From Akebia trifoliata (Eukaryota > Streptophyta > Magnoliopsida > Ranunculales > Lardizabalaceae), in contig JADQWC010000290.1 of the NCBI GenBank assembly GCA_017979445.1, positions 40,470 through 104,469 on the forward strand: a stretch of DNA of 64,000 nucleotides, written 5' to 3'. Under the pieces are notes generated by a model. The model did no database searches, was not told where the DNA came from, and saw only the letters and a list, made by a program, of their open reading frames with translations. Below, piece after piece: positions 21,976-33,757 of the stretch (position 1 is the stretch's first letter; each line of letters opens with the position of its first letter). Both the position numbers and the translations under genes were made by a program.

Positions 21976-23241
21976 TTTCTTCTTCTTCTTCTTCCTCTTT
22001 TTAACAATCTCCATGGTTGGAATAGGTGATCAATTCCTTTTCTTAGAATCGTACACGAGAATTGAGAGTTCTCTTACTCTCATATAGCTCAACAATCAAT
22101 TATTTTGGTATATCATCTAAATCTACTTTAAAAATAAAAACACAGTTAGAGTGTTTCTTGTTATTTTATCTTTTAATGAGTAAAACTTGGTTCTTGTGAT
22201 TTTGGAGTCTGGATATTTTATTTTTTATTTTTTTTGTTTAGTATCCGAAATCGTGATACATTTGCATTCCTGATATATCATATATGATCATAACCAATAA
22301 ACAAAAGGAAATTTTGAGCTTAGATTTAAAATAAAAATAAAAGTTGTGTAGTCAAATGAAATTGTAAGTTCTAAATGGTATTTTCTATAATTTGATTTCA
22401 ACAATCCATAACGAAAAACCTAGTGCCTCTCTTTTGTGAAATTTACAAGAATTTGGGTAGCTTTTGTTATGTGGACCACTGTTAAAATGGTGCCAAAGCT
22501 AATGATCCTAGTCACCTATCCAATAGAGCGATTCTTTTGTTTTGGTAAATAAATATAATTTCAGCTTCATTTTTTCGGATTCTGAAATTCAATTCTTACT
22601 CATAAGTTATAACTAGATTTTTGAATCTATTTTTACACATCCCCGAGTAGAATATGTGGACAAGTTGATTCATTCGAACCAACATAAGGATCCAATTACA
22701 TTACATTGTTGAAAGTTATAAGGATTTTTGATATAGGTTGACCTCCTTATCCTTTTTAAAAAAAAAGGCAGATTATTTCTTGTGATTTGTCATTTAATGG
22801 GTAAAACTTGTTTCTCGTGATTTTGAAGCCTTGTTTTTTTATCTTTTATCTTTTTGACTTTTGTTCGATTTAGCATATAAAGTGACTTTTACATTCCGAG
22901 TATCATATTTCATATCAGAAGCAAAACGAGATTTTGAGTTTAGATTTCAAAATTATTAAGAAGTCAAAAGAGATCTGAATTCTAAGGAAAATACTTTGCT
23001 TCAAAATTTTGAAGGAGCCCCCTTTACATTATGACACGTGGTATTTTGAAGGAGGTATCCCAAATATTGATAGAATGTAAGGATGTGAATTAAGTACGAA
23101 AATCCTTGGCGTCTCACATTGCGGAGAGGGTTCCTTCAAGCGGGCTGCCTCTTTCAAAGTCAGACTCAAATTGTAAAAAGTATTTTCTGTAATTTTATTT
23201 CAACAATCCAAAATTACAATCCCAACCAAACACTTTGTGCC

Positions 23242-23505
23242 CAGGGGCGGATTTAGAGTGGGGTCTGTGGGGGCAAGTGCCCCCACAAGAACTTTCACCG
23301 TCTATGAATAAAATGGGCCACTATTACCCCCACAAGAGCTATTGGGACGGATTTTAATGGCGGAGATTAATATTATCCTCACAATTTTATTTTTTCCAAT
23401 CTTAGTTGCCCTCACAATTTTTTTTTTTCACTCTTAATTATTCTTACAAAAAAAATTTATACTCTTGATCGCTCCTACATAGGCAAAATCCTGGCTCTAC
23501 CCCTG
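23242..23505. mobile_element. hAT-type MITE, copy 1
   Basis: A 264-bp element starting CAGGGGCGGATTTAG and ending GGCTCTACCCCTG, the terminal form common in plant hAT elements. The flanks TTTGTGCC (23234-23241) and CTTTTGCC (23506-23513) agree at 6 of 8 bases, fitting a worn 8-bp target-site duplication. No transposase. It is related to the copy at 32447. Confidence 0.8.
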
Positions 23506-23875
23506 CTTTTGCCACTTGTTTTTTTTGTCAAGTATATAATAGTCATGATTTTCTAATGCCCCTTTCACACAGCCCCCTAACGTGACATGGCCTAAGACCA
23601 TAGATTTCCCTTTTTGGGATATAAGATTATACATCCCCATAAATATGTGCAGATGTGTATCCCGAGAAAAGAATCTATGATTCTAACACATGCCACATCA
23701 AGGGGCACGTGTCAGAGAGGGTCGCCAGAAAATCATTATTCTATATAATAATGTGTGGAGCTGTTATGGGGGACTATTATTAAAGTGGTCATTTTTTTCG
23801 CACCCACTTGCAACCATACATTATTACATTTCACCCAAAATGTGCCTTTAAGTGAGCGCAAAGACCTTATTAGAA

Positions 23876-24200
23876 AGACAGCTACTATTGGTACCCCAAC
23901 TTTTACTTATTACACTCCAATTAAAAATAAAGAAAATAAGTGAATGACTAAGAATAAATAAAAATTGGAGTGCCAATAAAAGCTCTCATTTGTTTGCTAG
24001 ATTATATATTTTTTGAATTTCAAATTTTATATAAGCGTAGTCATAATTGTAAATTGAACAAGTGTTATAATGTTGAGATAATAATTTGAGTTAAACCTTT
24101 GTTATGTTTGAATAGGGTGTTTTAACCTTTGATTGGAGTGTGATAAATAATTTACGTAATTGGGGTGTAATAAGTAAAAGTTGGGGTGCCAATAGCAATA
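23876..24200. mobile_element. Three-armed TIR MITE (long form), copy 1
   Basis: The left arm ACTATTGGTACCCCAAC with TTTTACTTATTACACTCC is repeated in inverted orientation twice. The nearer inverted arm is at about 23955-23985 (AATTGGAGTGCCAATA). The outer one is at about 24165-24197 (AAAAGTTGGGGTGCCAATAG). The first two arms alone make a ~110-bp unit like the short copies at 3381 and 13558. A second long copy is at 60960. Confidence 0.65.
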
Positions 24201-24407
24201 AAGATTCTGCTCAAATTATAATCTTAACATTACAAAACTTTATAACACTCTTCCAAATAATTTCAGTAATTATGATTAGGCTCATATAAAATCCTAAACC
24301 TAAACAATAGAAAAATAAAAAAAATCAGACGTCACCCAACTTTTACTTATTCTCAATCATTCATTTATTTTCTTTATTGAGATATTTCTCAAAATGTGCA
24401 CAACTTA

Positions 24408-24650
24408 TGACAAAATTCTGGTCCTGTACAATGTTCATTTTAATTCCAAAAATATGTTTTTTCAGTGAATTTATCACTTATATAATCAACAAATTCGTTA
24501 ATAAATTACTAGCAAGATAGTTGACATGATAAAATCATTGGTATTTTATCAATGAATTTATTGATTGTAAAATCGATGCATTCACTGAAAAATTATGTTT
24601 TGGGAATTAAAATGAACAGTGTTCGAACTCAAATTTCGTCATATTCCAGG
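24408..24650. mobile_element. Long-TIR palindromic MITE
   Basis: The left arm TATGACAAAATTCTGG, then TTCATTTTAATTCC and TTTTTTCAGTGAAT, is matched in inverted order by ATTCACTGAAAAATT, GGAATTAAAATGAACA and AAATTTCGTCATA. About 75 bases pair on each side of an AT-rich centre. No coding capacity; superfamily not determined. Confidence 0.65.
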
Positions 24651-25249
24651 AGGAATATGAGAGATTTATGGGACAGACCTATCTGTTACAATATTATTAC
24701 AAAAACTCCCCTACTTTATCAAGTTTGTTACCTGCACAAACCTTACTTTATGAATCATGCTACCATGACTAATTTAGTCAGATTTCAAATCTTACAAAAG
24801 GTCATTCAGATCACATGGACAATCAAATTAGAAATCAAATAATACAGACTTCTATTGCATGTAAAAAACTCAACTTCCATAGAAAAAAGAATCTTTTTGA
24901 TATTGATAGTAGATGTTGAAAATGGATGGATATCAAACTTCCAAGTTTAAAATTAAAATTCAACGGTAAAAATTAATTTTTTTTTTTAAATTCTTTTTTT
25001 TTTAAAAGTTCTTAGAATTATAATCTTGTACATCAGATCATGTTTTTGAACGTCAGAAATTAATGTGATTAAAATCCACTCCAAGGAATGCTAAGTTACA
25101 AATTAACTGCAAAAATTATATATTTATGACGTGGATCCGCTTTAGGATTTGCTCCGCAACGAACTTGAGAAAGCAAGGTTTGGTGGGAGAAGAACATCAT
25201 AAAGTAAGATTCCCTTGGAGTTATATAAAAACTCCAAGGTAGTTTTTAT

Positions 25250-25401
25250 AGTAAAAGTGCAAGACACACAGGACACATTTGAAGTGGTGGAGTGCATATA
25301 ACTGTGGATGCTTTTTTACTCCTATCTCGCAGAAAAGCATCGATAGTTATATGCACGCCACCACATCAGATGTATCCCATTGTGTCACTCCAGCACGACT
25401 C
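25250..25401. mobile_element. MULE-type hairpin MITE, copy 3
   Basis: The right end TCACTCCAGCACGACTC is the family terminus. The left end is worn (AGTAAAAGTGCAAGACAC). The arms GTGGTGGAGTGCATATAACT and AGTTATATGCACGCCACCAC pair almost perfectly. No target-site duplication can be seen now. Confidence 0.65.
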
Positions 25402-25679
25402 TAAAATCCAAGACATCTTTCCAATGTTGCCGTTTATCGAGTGAACCCTATAAGTTCACTTGTCCTTGACAAACTGTGGATGATGAATATAGTTTGGTTT
25501 CCCCAAAAAAAAAAAAAAAAGGGGTTAAGGGTTCCAGGTAAATTGCACCTAGGAATCAGTGTTTCACCTTCAACACGGTTGAGGTTAAAAAAGTCATTTT
25601 ATCATCTCAAATTGCATACCGAAAACAAAAAAGAAAGAAAAAAAACCCAAAAATGAACATGAAATCATATCAGTCGTTG

Positions 25680-28600
25680 TTGCTTTAGGACTTCTAGCCA
25701 TTTTCACTTTATTGTAATCGTAACACTACATTTGAATTTCAATGTTTGATTTTCAGCGAAAGTTGAATTTGGAGTTGGAGTTGGCGTAAGAGTGAGATGG
25801 GCACGCTTGACATGGGTGACCGAGTGGGATGGACTACGATGGATATATAAGGATAGAACTGTAATTTTGACACCTTTAAATTTTTTATTTTTTCATTGAT
25901 ATTTCTCTAGGCAAGTGAGTTAAAGGTCAGTAATTAATAGGTGATGGTGGGTTATTATGAATCCGACTTGTGGCATGGACAACCACAGACTTTAACCAAC
26001 TTAGCAAGTGGGACACCTTCTATTGTTCACATGTGTCCTAAAGGCACTTGTTAAATTGCATTAAATACACCTTGAAAATAAGTATTTGAGGATATTTTTC
26101 ATAGAAATTCAATTTTCAAAGTGTATTTATTGCACTTTAACGTAACTAAGACCCTAAATTTAATTATTTGATTTGATATTTTATGTATATTTATTTTTTA
26201 TAGCACAAGTAAATAAGGATTCAAAAAAATTAAGGATTTTATTTTATATATAAAATAAAATTTTGGTTTTGGTTTTGATTTTGCTGTGTATTTATGACTT
26301 TGGCAGCTTTTTGTTCGTATTCTAAAATTCAATTGTTACCGATAATTGGATTCTAGAATCTGGTATTGTGAGTATGAAAGATATCCGACCATAATTAGAC
26401 TATGTGGAAAGGTTGATTCATTCGAATCAACATAAGGATCAACTAGATTACATTGTCGGAATTTATAACGGATTTTGAAGCAACTTGACATCCTTGTCAT
26501 TGTTTTTTTTCATGGAATAATCATTTATTTGTTGAACTCACATATTTCCATGGTTCACAAAGAAACTATGTTAGTCTGATGCAAATAGTTCATCATGAAA
26601 GAAAGGAATTTTTTTTTTTGCTAAGTGAAATAAATGAATCACTTAAATCTTATTTGGATACAAAGTAGAAAGTAAGCAGTATTTGAGTAAGAAAGTAGTT
26701 TTAGGAGAGTAAATTTTATAAAGTAGAAAGTAATTTCTTTTTATTTTATAAAAATTAATTTTTTTTACTTTTTAAAAGTAATTTTTTTTTAAATTAATTC
26801 ATAAAACTTTTTAACTTTCAAAAATAAAAAATTTATTTTTTAAGCGTATCCAAACACGCTCTTAGTCGTGATCACTAATTAAATGTATTTAACTTTCAAG
26901 TTGCTATAACGCCCATATATCAAACTTATTATGTGATTTTAAAATCTTTTAAACAATCTCCTTCATTGGAATAGGTGATCAATTCCTTTTCTTGGACTCA
27001 TACATGAGAGGGTGACTTATCAGTCAATTATTTTCGTATCTCATCTTAATCTACCTTAGATATCGAAACAAAATAAATTTTATTTTTGTGATTTGTCTTT
27101 TAATGGGTAAAACTTGTTTTTTGTGTGAGTTTGGAATCTATTTCTCTTTCTTAAACCACTCGTGTCCTTAACAAATAGGTTTCCCAAATCCCAACACTAG
27201 CCTCAAAGAAAGTTCGACTTCCTCCATCAAAAGGTGGTTTTCTAGGAATCTCTATTGTTCCAGTTTTGTGGACATAATCGAACGTCTATAATATTCGATC
27301 AAACGTGTGGTGGTGTTCACAAACACTAGTCACTGTTGCTTTTAAGACTTGTATCCATTTTTTCAACTTAGGAGTTAGGACTTTAGGGTTTGTAGGGTCT
27401 TTTTAGAAGATGTGTGAGAGTCAAGTTCCATAGACATTGAGAGTTCGTAGAGGCACTAATGTTGAATTTCAATATTTGATTTTCTGCTAGAGTTGAAATC
27501 GTCATGATCGAATCACTCTCGGTCTAGACGACTTGCGAATTTATGGCATGGGCGATTGATGGGTATGGGTTATAAATCCAACTTGTGGTATCAACAATCA
27601 CAGACTTCAACCAACTCAGTAAGGTTAGTCTTACTAACTTAATAAGATTTCAAATCGTACTAAAAGTCGTTGTGCTCACCTTGTGGTATCCAAAACATGA
27701 TCTGATCCTACAAACTGTGGAGGAAAAAATTCTATGAACTTTAAAAGATTATTTTTTACCGTTAAATTTAATATTAAATTTGGGAGTTTGCTACCCTGTT
27801 CATTTTCAAAACACTTTAAAAAAAAAAGATTTTTTTTTTTAATATGAATTTCTAGGCAAGTGAGTTAATGATTAGTAATTAGTAGGTGAATGTGGGTTAT
27901 TCATTCAACTTGTGGTATGGATGCTCACAAACTTTAACCAACTTAGCAAAATGGCTACCTTCGATTAAATTTACTTATTTGATTTAATAATTATGCATAT
28001 TTGTTTCTCATGTCATAGGTAAACAATGTTTAAAAAATATTAAGGATTTTATTTTATATATAAAATGAAATTTCGGTTTTGATTTTGAATATGACTTTGA
28101 CAGCTTTTTGTTTGGATTCTAAAATTCAATTCTTACCCTTAATTAGATTATAGAATCTATCGTGCCTATAAAAGATATTAGACACAAAGCAGAATATGTT
28201 AAAAGATTGATTCATTCGAATCAACATAAGAATCCAATTAGATTATATTGTCGGATTTATAATGGATTGTGAAATAGGTCGACCTCCTTGTCTTTGATAT
28301 TTTCTTTTAATGGTATAATCATCTTTCTATTGAGCCCTCCTTTCTCGTTGGTTCACAAAGAAACTATGTTTGATTGATGTAAATAGTTCATCATGACAGA
28401 AATGACTGTTTTTTTTTCTTTTTTGCTAGGTGAAAGAACTGAATCACTTAAGTCTTGTTAGGATACAAAGTAGAAAGTAATTATTAGAAAGTAGAAAGTA
28501 ATTTTCTTTTATTTTATTTAAAGTTTAAAAAAAAAAAATTTAATTTTTAAAATACACCTAAACAAACCTTTCAACCTTTAAATAGTAAAAAATTATTTTT

Positions 28601-30060
28601 TTAAATATATCCAAACAAACTCTTAGCCATTATCACTAATTAAATGTGTTTCACCTTAAAGCAACTCATCAATTTGATCATTTTAAACATATATGTGGTT
28701 TTAAAATCTTTCTAAAAATCTTCTTAATTGGAATAGATAATCAATTCATTTTCTTCAAATCATACATGAGAGCATGGCTTAACAGTCAATTATTTTAGTA
28801 TCTCATCTTAATCTATTTTAAAATTAGAAACAAAGCAAATTTACTTCTTATGATTTGTCTTTTAATGGGTGAAACTTGTTTCTTGTGATTTTGGAGTCTA
28901 TTTCTCCTTCTTGTTTTATATAATGTTTGAAGTGACACTTTTGCCTTCTAGATAACAAATTTCATATCTTAAGCAAAAGGAGACCTTGACTCTTGAGTTC
29001 AGATTTTTAAATTTATTTTAAAAATAAAATAAAATAAAAAAATCGTCTAGTCCAATTATATGAAGTGTTTTCTATGATGTGATTTCATCAATCCAAAATT
29101 ACAATCCTGACCAAGCATCTTGTGCCTCTCTTTTGCGAAATTTACAAGAATTGCTAGGGTCGAAGATAGATTTCCCAAATCCCAACACTAGCTTCAAACC
29201 AAGGATGATTTAGATTGGAGAATACTCCTAGGGATTCTCACTAAATTGTGTCTCTAGATTTTTGGAATTGAGACTTAGGTACTAAGTAATATTTTCTAAA
29301 TCCAAGGAGGTGGCTCAATGGCAATTTCGGATCAGATAAGTGGTGAGAGTCTGTAGGTTGTGAGTTCAATACTCAGTATGAACAGTATTTCCTCAATGCC
29401 AATCACAAGGGCGCACCCTCATTTACCCAGTACGTGTGACGTGCGGGCATTACACATGAGGGACCATATATGCCTTGGCTCCGGTTGTGATTCTTCTTGT
29501 CCCCCTAGTCAGACCTAAGTTCGGACACCCCATCATAAAATATAAAAAAACTCTAAGGAATCTCTATTTTTCCTCTTTTTATTTCAGCCATATGTTTTGT
29601 GTACATAAAAGATTATGTTTGAGGTTAGAAAGGTTCTATGGGTCTCGACTCTCAAACCACCAACGGAAAACAATTAAAAATGACCTCAAAATAAACTTTT
29701 ATATTTGATAAAACATGTGGTGTTCCTCACAAACACAAGTCATTGTTGCTTTAAGACTTGTGACCATGTTCAACTTATTCCAAGGACTTTAGGGTCTGTT
29801 TAGAAGATATGTGAGTCAAGTTGGATAGACATTGGGAGATCTTTGTGACACTAAATATTGAATCTCAATGTTTGATTTTCTGCGTGAGTTGGAGTTTAAA
29901 TTGCCGTAATAAGAGGGTGATATAGACCCTCTAGGCCTAAATGACTTGAGAATTTATGGCATAGGCGATTGATTGGGATGGATTACGAACCCAACTTGTG
30001 GTATCAACAATCACAAACTTTAACTAACTTAGCAAATCTGTCACCATCTATTAAAATTTT
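25680..30060 (+). repeat. Higher-order tandem units of AFR 3'-flank sequence
   Basis: Blocks recur in the same order. Block E (AATTTCAATGTTTGATTTTC, then AACTTGTGG and CACAGACTTTAACCAAC) is at ~25720, 27455 and 29855. Block A (GCTTTTTGTTCGTATTCTAA) is at ~26290 and 28095. Block B is at ~27015 and 28780. Block D (CCCAAATCCCAACACTAGC) is at ~27182 and 29168. Spacing is about 1.7-2.4 kb. The units are gene-free and look like extensions of the AFR 3'-flank amplification. Confidence 0.6.
29300..29550 (+). mobile_element. tRNA-derived SINE candidate
   Basis: Starts GGAGGTGGCTCAATGGC, resembling a pol III box A (TGGCTCAATGG). Text like a box B (GGTTGTGAGTTCAATAC) follows about 45 bases later, and the element ends in ATAAAATATAAAAAAA. 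The flanks show TCTAA on both sides. The related unit at about 27235-27260 runs TTTTCTAGGAATCTC without the insert, acting as an empty site. A shorter relative lies reversed at 52575-52722. Confidence 0.6.
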
Positions 30061-32438
30061 CTATTGGATTTCAGAATTATGTATTGGGTAAGAATAGCCT
30101 TACTAACATATTAAGATTTGAAATCTTCCTGATCCAATGCCACAAAGACGAAGAGGACAAAATTCTATGAACTTTAAAAAAAAAAACTAATTACTAGTTG
30201 AGAGAATTTTGAAAATAATTTTATTTTATTAGGGTTTTTACATAATTTAAAATATTAGTTGAGAGAATTTTGAAAATACTTAATCTAAGAGTCGACAGTT
30301 TATAATTTTATCCATTTAGATGAAAATGACCTTAGTAATAATCAAATTAAATGAAAATGTGGGGGCAATTTTATCTTCTAAATTGTGGCGTGGAACCACA
30401 TCTACTCCGCCTTCTCTCATTATAATAGTAAAGAAAAGTAAAATTTTGACAAAAAATGATCATATCCAACACTAGAAATTATCAATCAAATCAAGGGTTG
30501 TGTCAATGGACTCAAAAGAATTTCGGGCGACACATTTATTAACCATGGGCCATAACGATAGTATTCCGTAAACATCCTACAACAACGACATTATCATCAT
30601 CACCAAAATCTTATCCAAAGGATTTGGAAAAACCTTCTTCCTCCATTCCACTTTCTCCATGACCACATCTATATTATGTGAACTAGTGGAGATGGAGGAG
30701 TTGTGGAGTTCTTTCCTTGTAACGTCGTCATCATCATTATCATTATTATTATTACAACCATATAAATAATAATAATAATGTGAACTAATGGAGATGGAGC
30801 TGAGGTTGCAGAGTCATGTCCTTGTGGGGGCCGAGGCAACCCATGTGCTTGCTTTTTATTAGGTGAAATTGGATGTGTTCACAACTGGGGTGGGTGTATT
30901 AAGTGTATTTAAATGAATTCAGCTGCAATTGCTGTCTCTTTCACTGCTATGTGGGGACATGTCTTTCTCTTTATATACACAGTTTTCTTCATACGACATC
31001 CCCAAATATCTTTAGGTCTGTATATGGGCCAGGCTGTAAAGGCTCAATTTTATTCCAGCCTCAAAATCCAAGCCCAATCAATCGGATTTCATTTAAATAT
31101 ATATGATAAATAAAATCATATTATAAATGATTGGGCTATCAAACGCCCCATCTTAATATCTTAGTGAAAGTTACACATTTTGTTACTTGTCCAGAGAATT
31201 TAAAAATAAAATTTAATTTAATTTTATATTATTATAATATTAATAAATGTGATTAATAAAGTTTGTAATTTAAATTTTGATACTAATGGATTTATTACAT
31301 CAATAATATATACTCACCCATCTCTCGCAATAATTAGGAACATACTGCTCAACTAAAGATTCTTCAAAAGCATGAAGAGCTTTTTTCTTAAGAGAATTTT
31401 AAAAGATAAAATACTCTTTAAAAAAATTATTTCTTATGATTTAGTGAATTTATTTAAGATACTTATATAATTTTAAAATATTATTTAACATGAATTGGGC
31501 ATCAATAATACACATTCTTCTCTCATTATAATAATAAAGATTGTTGCTAAACTGTGCAACCACACAATATTCTCTCAATATAATATTATCTAATCTAATC
31601 TTTCAAATTCTAATCACATGATAACTTTCTGATTTCTTTATGTTTAATGGTGGCCCTTCAAGGGTTTCAATCATTATAATTCTAATTTCTCACCTAGTCG
31701 GCGCCGTCGCGCCTTATTCCTTATATATATATTGGTCTTTAGATTGTTTGGAGTGGATTGTTAGGTGGAGTAATATCTTCCCAAGATCCAGCACCACAGA
31801 ACTCACGAGGACAATCCAATTCCAATGGATTGATTGGTGGGTGGGCCAAGCTCTAAAAAGTTTATCAAATTCTTTTGTATTGAAGTACTAATAAGCATGG
31901 TTCAAAATTTTGTACCTTTTAAAAATATTTCTGTAGAAAATTATGATTTTAATCGAAACCTAAACAAAACATTGAATATTTTAAAAAGTATTTGAGGATT
32001 TAATTGGCTACGTGGCTCTGAGTCAGATATGCTAAACCCAACCTAACCTAACCTAAACAAAGCTAGGCTTTTATATAATATATTACAGATTGGGCTTGAA
32101 AAAGGCTTTTGAAAACCCAACCATTTCGTCCTCTTTTCCCAGACTTTTCTTATTTAGTTTCTAGCGTAATCCTCTTTGGGGTTGAGGACGTAAGAATAGG
32201 GAAAAATATATAATTGAAAGGGTATTATTAAAAAAAAAAAAATTAAGGCTAAAGAGGGTAATGAGTTAAGAAGAAGTAAAAGAAGAGATATAGTAAAATT
32301 GGAAGAGTGAATAAAATAGAATCTACAAAAATTGTAATTGAATTAAAAGTTTTATCTAGTTAGATGGAAAATTTATATCCCACAAACTATAGTAAAGTAG
32401 GCCCTATCATTATGTTTTATTATATTAACTAAAGTTCA
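30061..32438. other. Intergenic, no gene seen
   Basis: AT-rich. A small duplication (GTGAACTAGTGGAGATGGAG at ~30677 and GTGAACTAATGGAGATGGAG at ~30780) flanks an (ATT/AAT)n stretch. Short open frames near 30.9 and 31.6 kb have no recognisable domain. Confidence 0.55.
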
Positions 32439-32446
32439 CTCATTCC

Positions 32447-32652
32447 CAGGGGCGGAGCCAATTTTGCTCATGTTGGGACAACCAAGAGTAGAAAAAAATT
32501 GTGGGGACAGTTAAGAGTGGAAAAAAAAAATTGTGGGGGCAATAATGACAGATTTCTTTATCTGCCACTAAAATCTGTCGCAATAGCATATTAATCCATA
32601 GAATTTGAAAACTCTTGTGGGAGCAAGTGCCCCCACTCTAAATCTACCCCTG
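32447..32652. mobile_element. hAT-type MITE, copy 2
   Basis: A 206-bp element from CAGGGGCGGAGCCA to AATCTACCCCTG. The 8-bp target-site duplication is CTCATTCC (32439-32446) / CTCATGCC (32653-32660), 7 of 8 matching. Internal text (AGCAAGTGCCCCCAC, AAAATCTGTCGCAATAGC) matches the copy at 23242 in part, in inverted order. The site lies within a dispersed repeat whose uninterrupted relative is at about 14330-14400. Confidence 0.85.
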
Positions 32653-32852
32653 CTCATGCCTCATCCTCTTTGGGGTTAAAGTGAAAAAACAATAAAGCTA
32701 AAAAGTTATTATTAAAAATCTTAGAGATTTAAGGACTAGAGAAGAAGAATAATAAAATAGGTTAAAAAGGTTAAAACAGAAAAACTAAAAGAGGAAAAAT
32801 AAGATGAATCATTTATCCCCGTACCCGTAACAAAGGTAATCCTACAATTGTG

Positions 32853-32881
<29 letters not shown>

Positions 32882-32884
<3 letters not shown>

Positions 32885-32971
32885 ATTAGGATCCGTATAC
32901 ACATAAAACTACTCGTAAGCTACAACATGTTTTGTCTTATATGGGCAAAAATGTTTGGAATGGGCTGAAGA
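32882..32971. repeat. 5' fragment of a double-hairpin MITE
   Basis: Follows a long (AT)n at ~32851-32881. It has TGTCTTATATGGGCAAAAAT and GTTTGGAATGGGCTGA, like the start of the 47250 copy, and then breaks off into unrelated sequence. Confidence 0.65.
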
Positions 32972-33757
32972 TTTCAAATCTCATGGGGCCAGCTAGAGTT
33001 TTGCAACTTGTCGGTTCAGCTACCAAACGCCCCGAAAGTCTCATCTCCAGACTTCCATCAATTAATCCAATCCGTCCAGCTATGGTTTGCATAAAAGTCC
33101 AAAAATTATGACCAATCATGTCCTAACTAATTGCCCAATCAATGCACATCCAAAGAAACGGAACAAGCAGCAATGGGACCAACACCCACCAACTCCTGTT
33201 TCAGAGGTGGTAGGCAGTTATCATAGACCACGTGCTCTAGTTTGTGAGCTGGCGAAGACCAATATATCTCGTCACCTAACAAAATCTCAAGACAGTATAC
33301 CATTGGAACTGTTGGGACACATGCACCCATACACTTTTGGTCTGGCTTATATTCCAAGAACAGCTTTTGTTCATAATCAAAGAGATTGAAGGCTGCCACG
33401 ACCAATATTAGATCCATGCATATGGGACCATTGTACCGATGTTGCACAAGAGATATATTATAGGTTGCATATCAATCCATGGAGTTAGGGTCATCTAATC
33501 TTATCTAACGTACATTCTTTGGATCATAAAATATATAGCATTGAGGCGAACCAACTTTGCGAAGTTATATCTGTTGGCTATGGACTCTTGAATGTTGTCG
33601 TATCACTAAAGATAAATATCAAAACCAAAAGGGATGGAGAATCCATCCTGGACTGATACAAAGTATACAAGCACTTGAGCAAGAAAAACTAGTAACGTAA
33701 ACAAATGACCTTGGAAGTTGACAGGACTGCTTTGTCTTTTTTTTTTTTTTTCCTTTT
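32972..33757. other. 3' flank of RPT2, overlapping unrecognised frames
   Basis: Open frames of about 100 codons run on both strands at 33087-33447. Neither shows a domain, splice partner or codon pattern I recognise. Part of this may be RPT2 3' UTR, as RPT2 ends at 33758 and reads toward it. Confidence 0.4.

Larger units (their letters stand above)
19740..23230 (+). repeat. AFR 3'-flank repeats, three successive units
   Basis: Three diverged A-B-C units follow AFR. The first has A at ~19745-19910, B at ~20420-20520 and C at ~20560-20870. The second has A at 20899-21340, B at ~22085-22215 and C at ~22290-22540. The third has A at ~22545-22750, B at ~22780-22850 and C at ~22900-23225. Shared signatures are GGTTGATTCATTTGCATC-like text, CAATTATTTTGATATCGCAT, CTTTTGTGAA and TGGTGCCAAATCTAATGATC. 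The units have no genes. Confidence 0.6.

Noticed and set aside
29300..29400. A functional tRNA gene
   Set aside because: Box A/B-like words are present but no cloverleaf or anticodon arm can be drawn; fits a SINE head better.
33087..33447. Overlapping open frames of about 100 codons on both strands beside RPT2
   Set aside because: No domain, no splice partners, and frames open on both strands at once suggest chance. Kept only as unrecognised flank.
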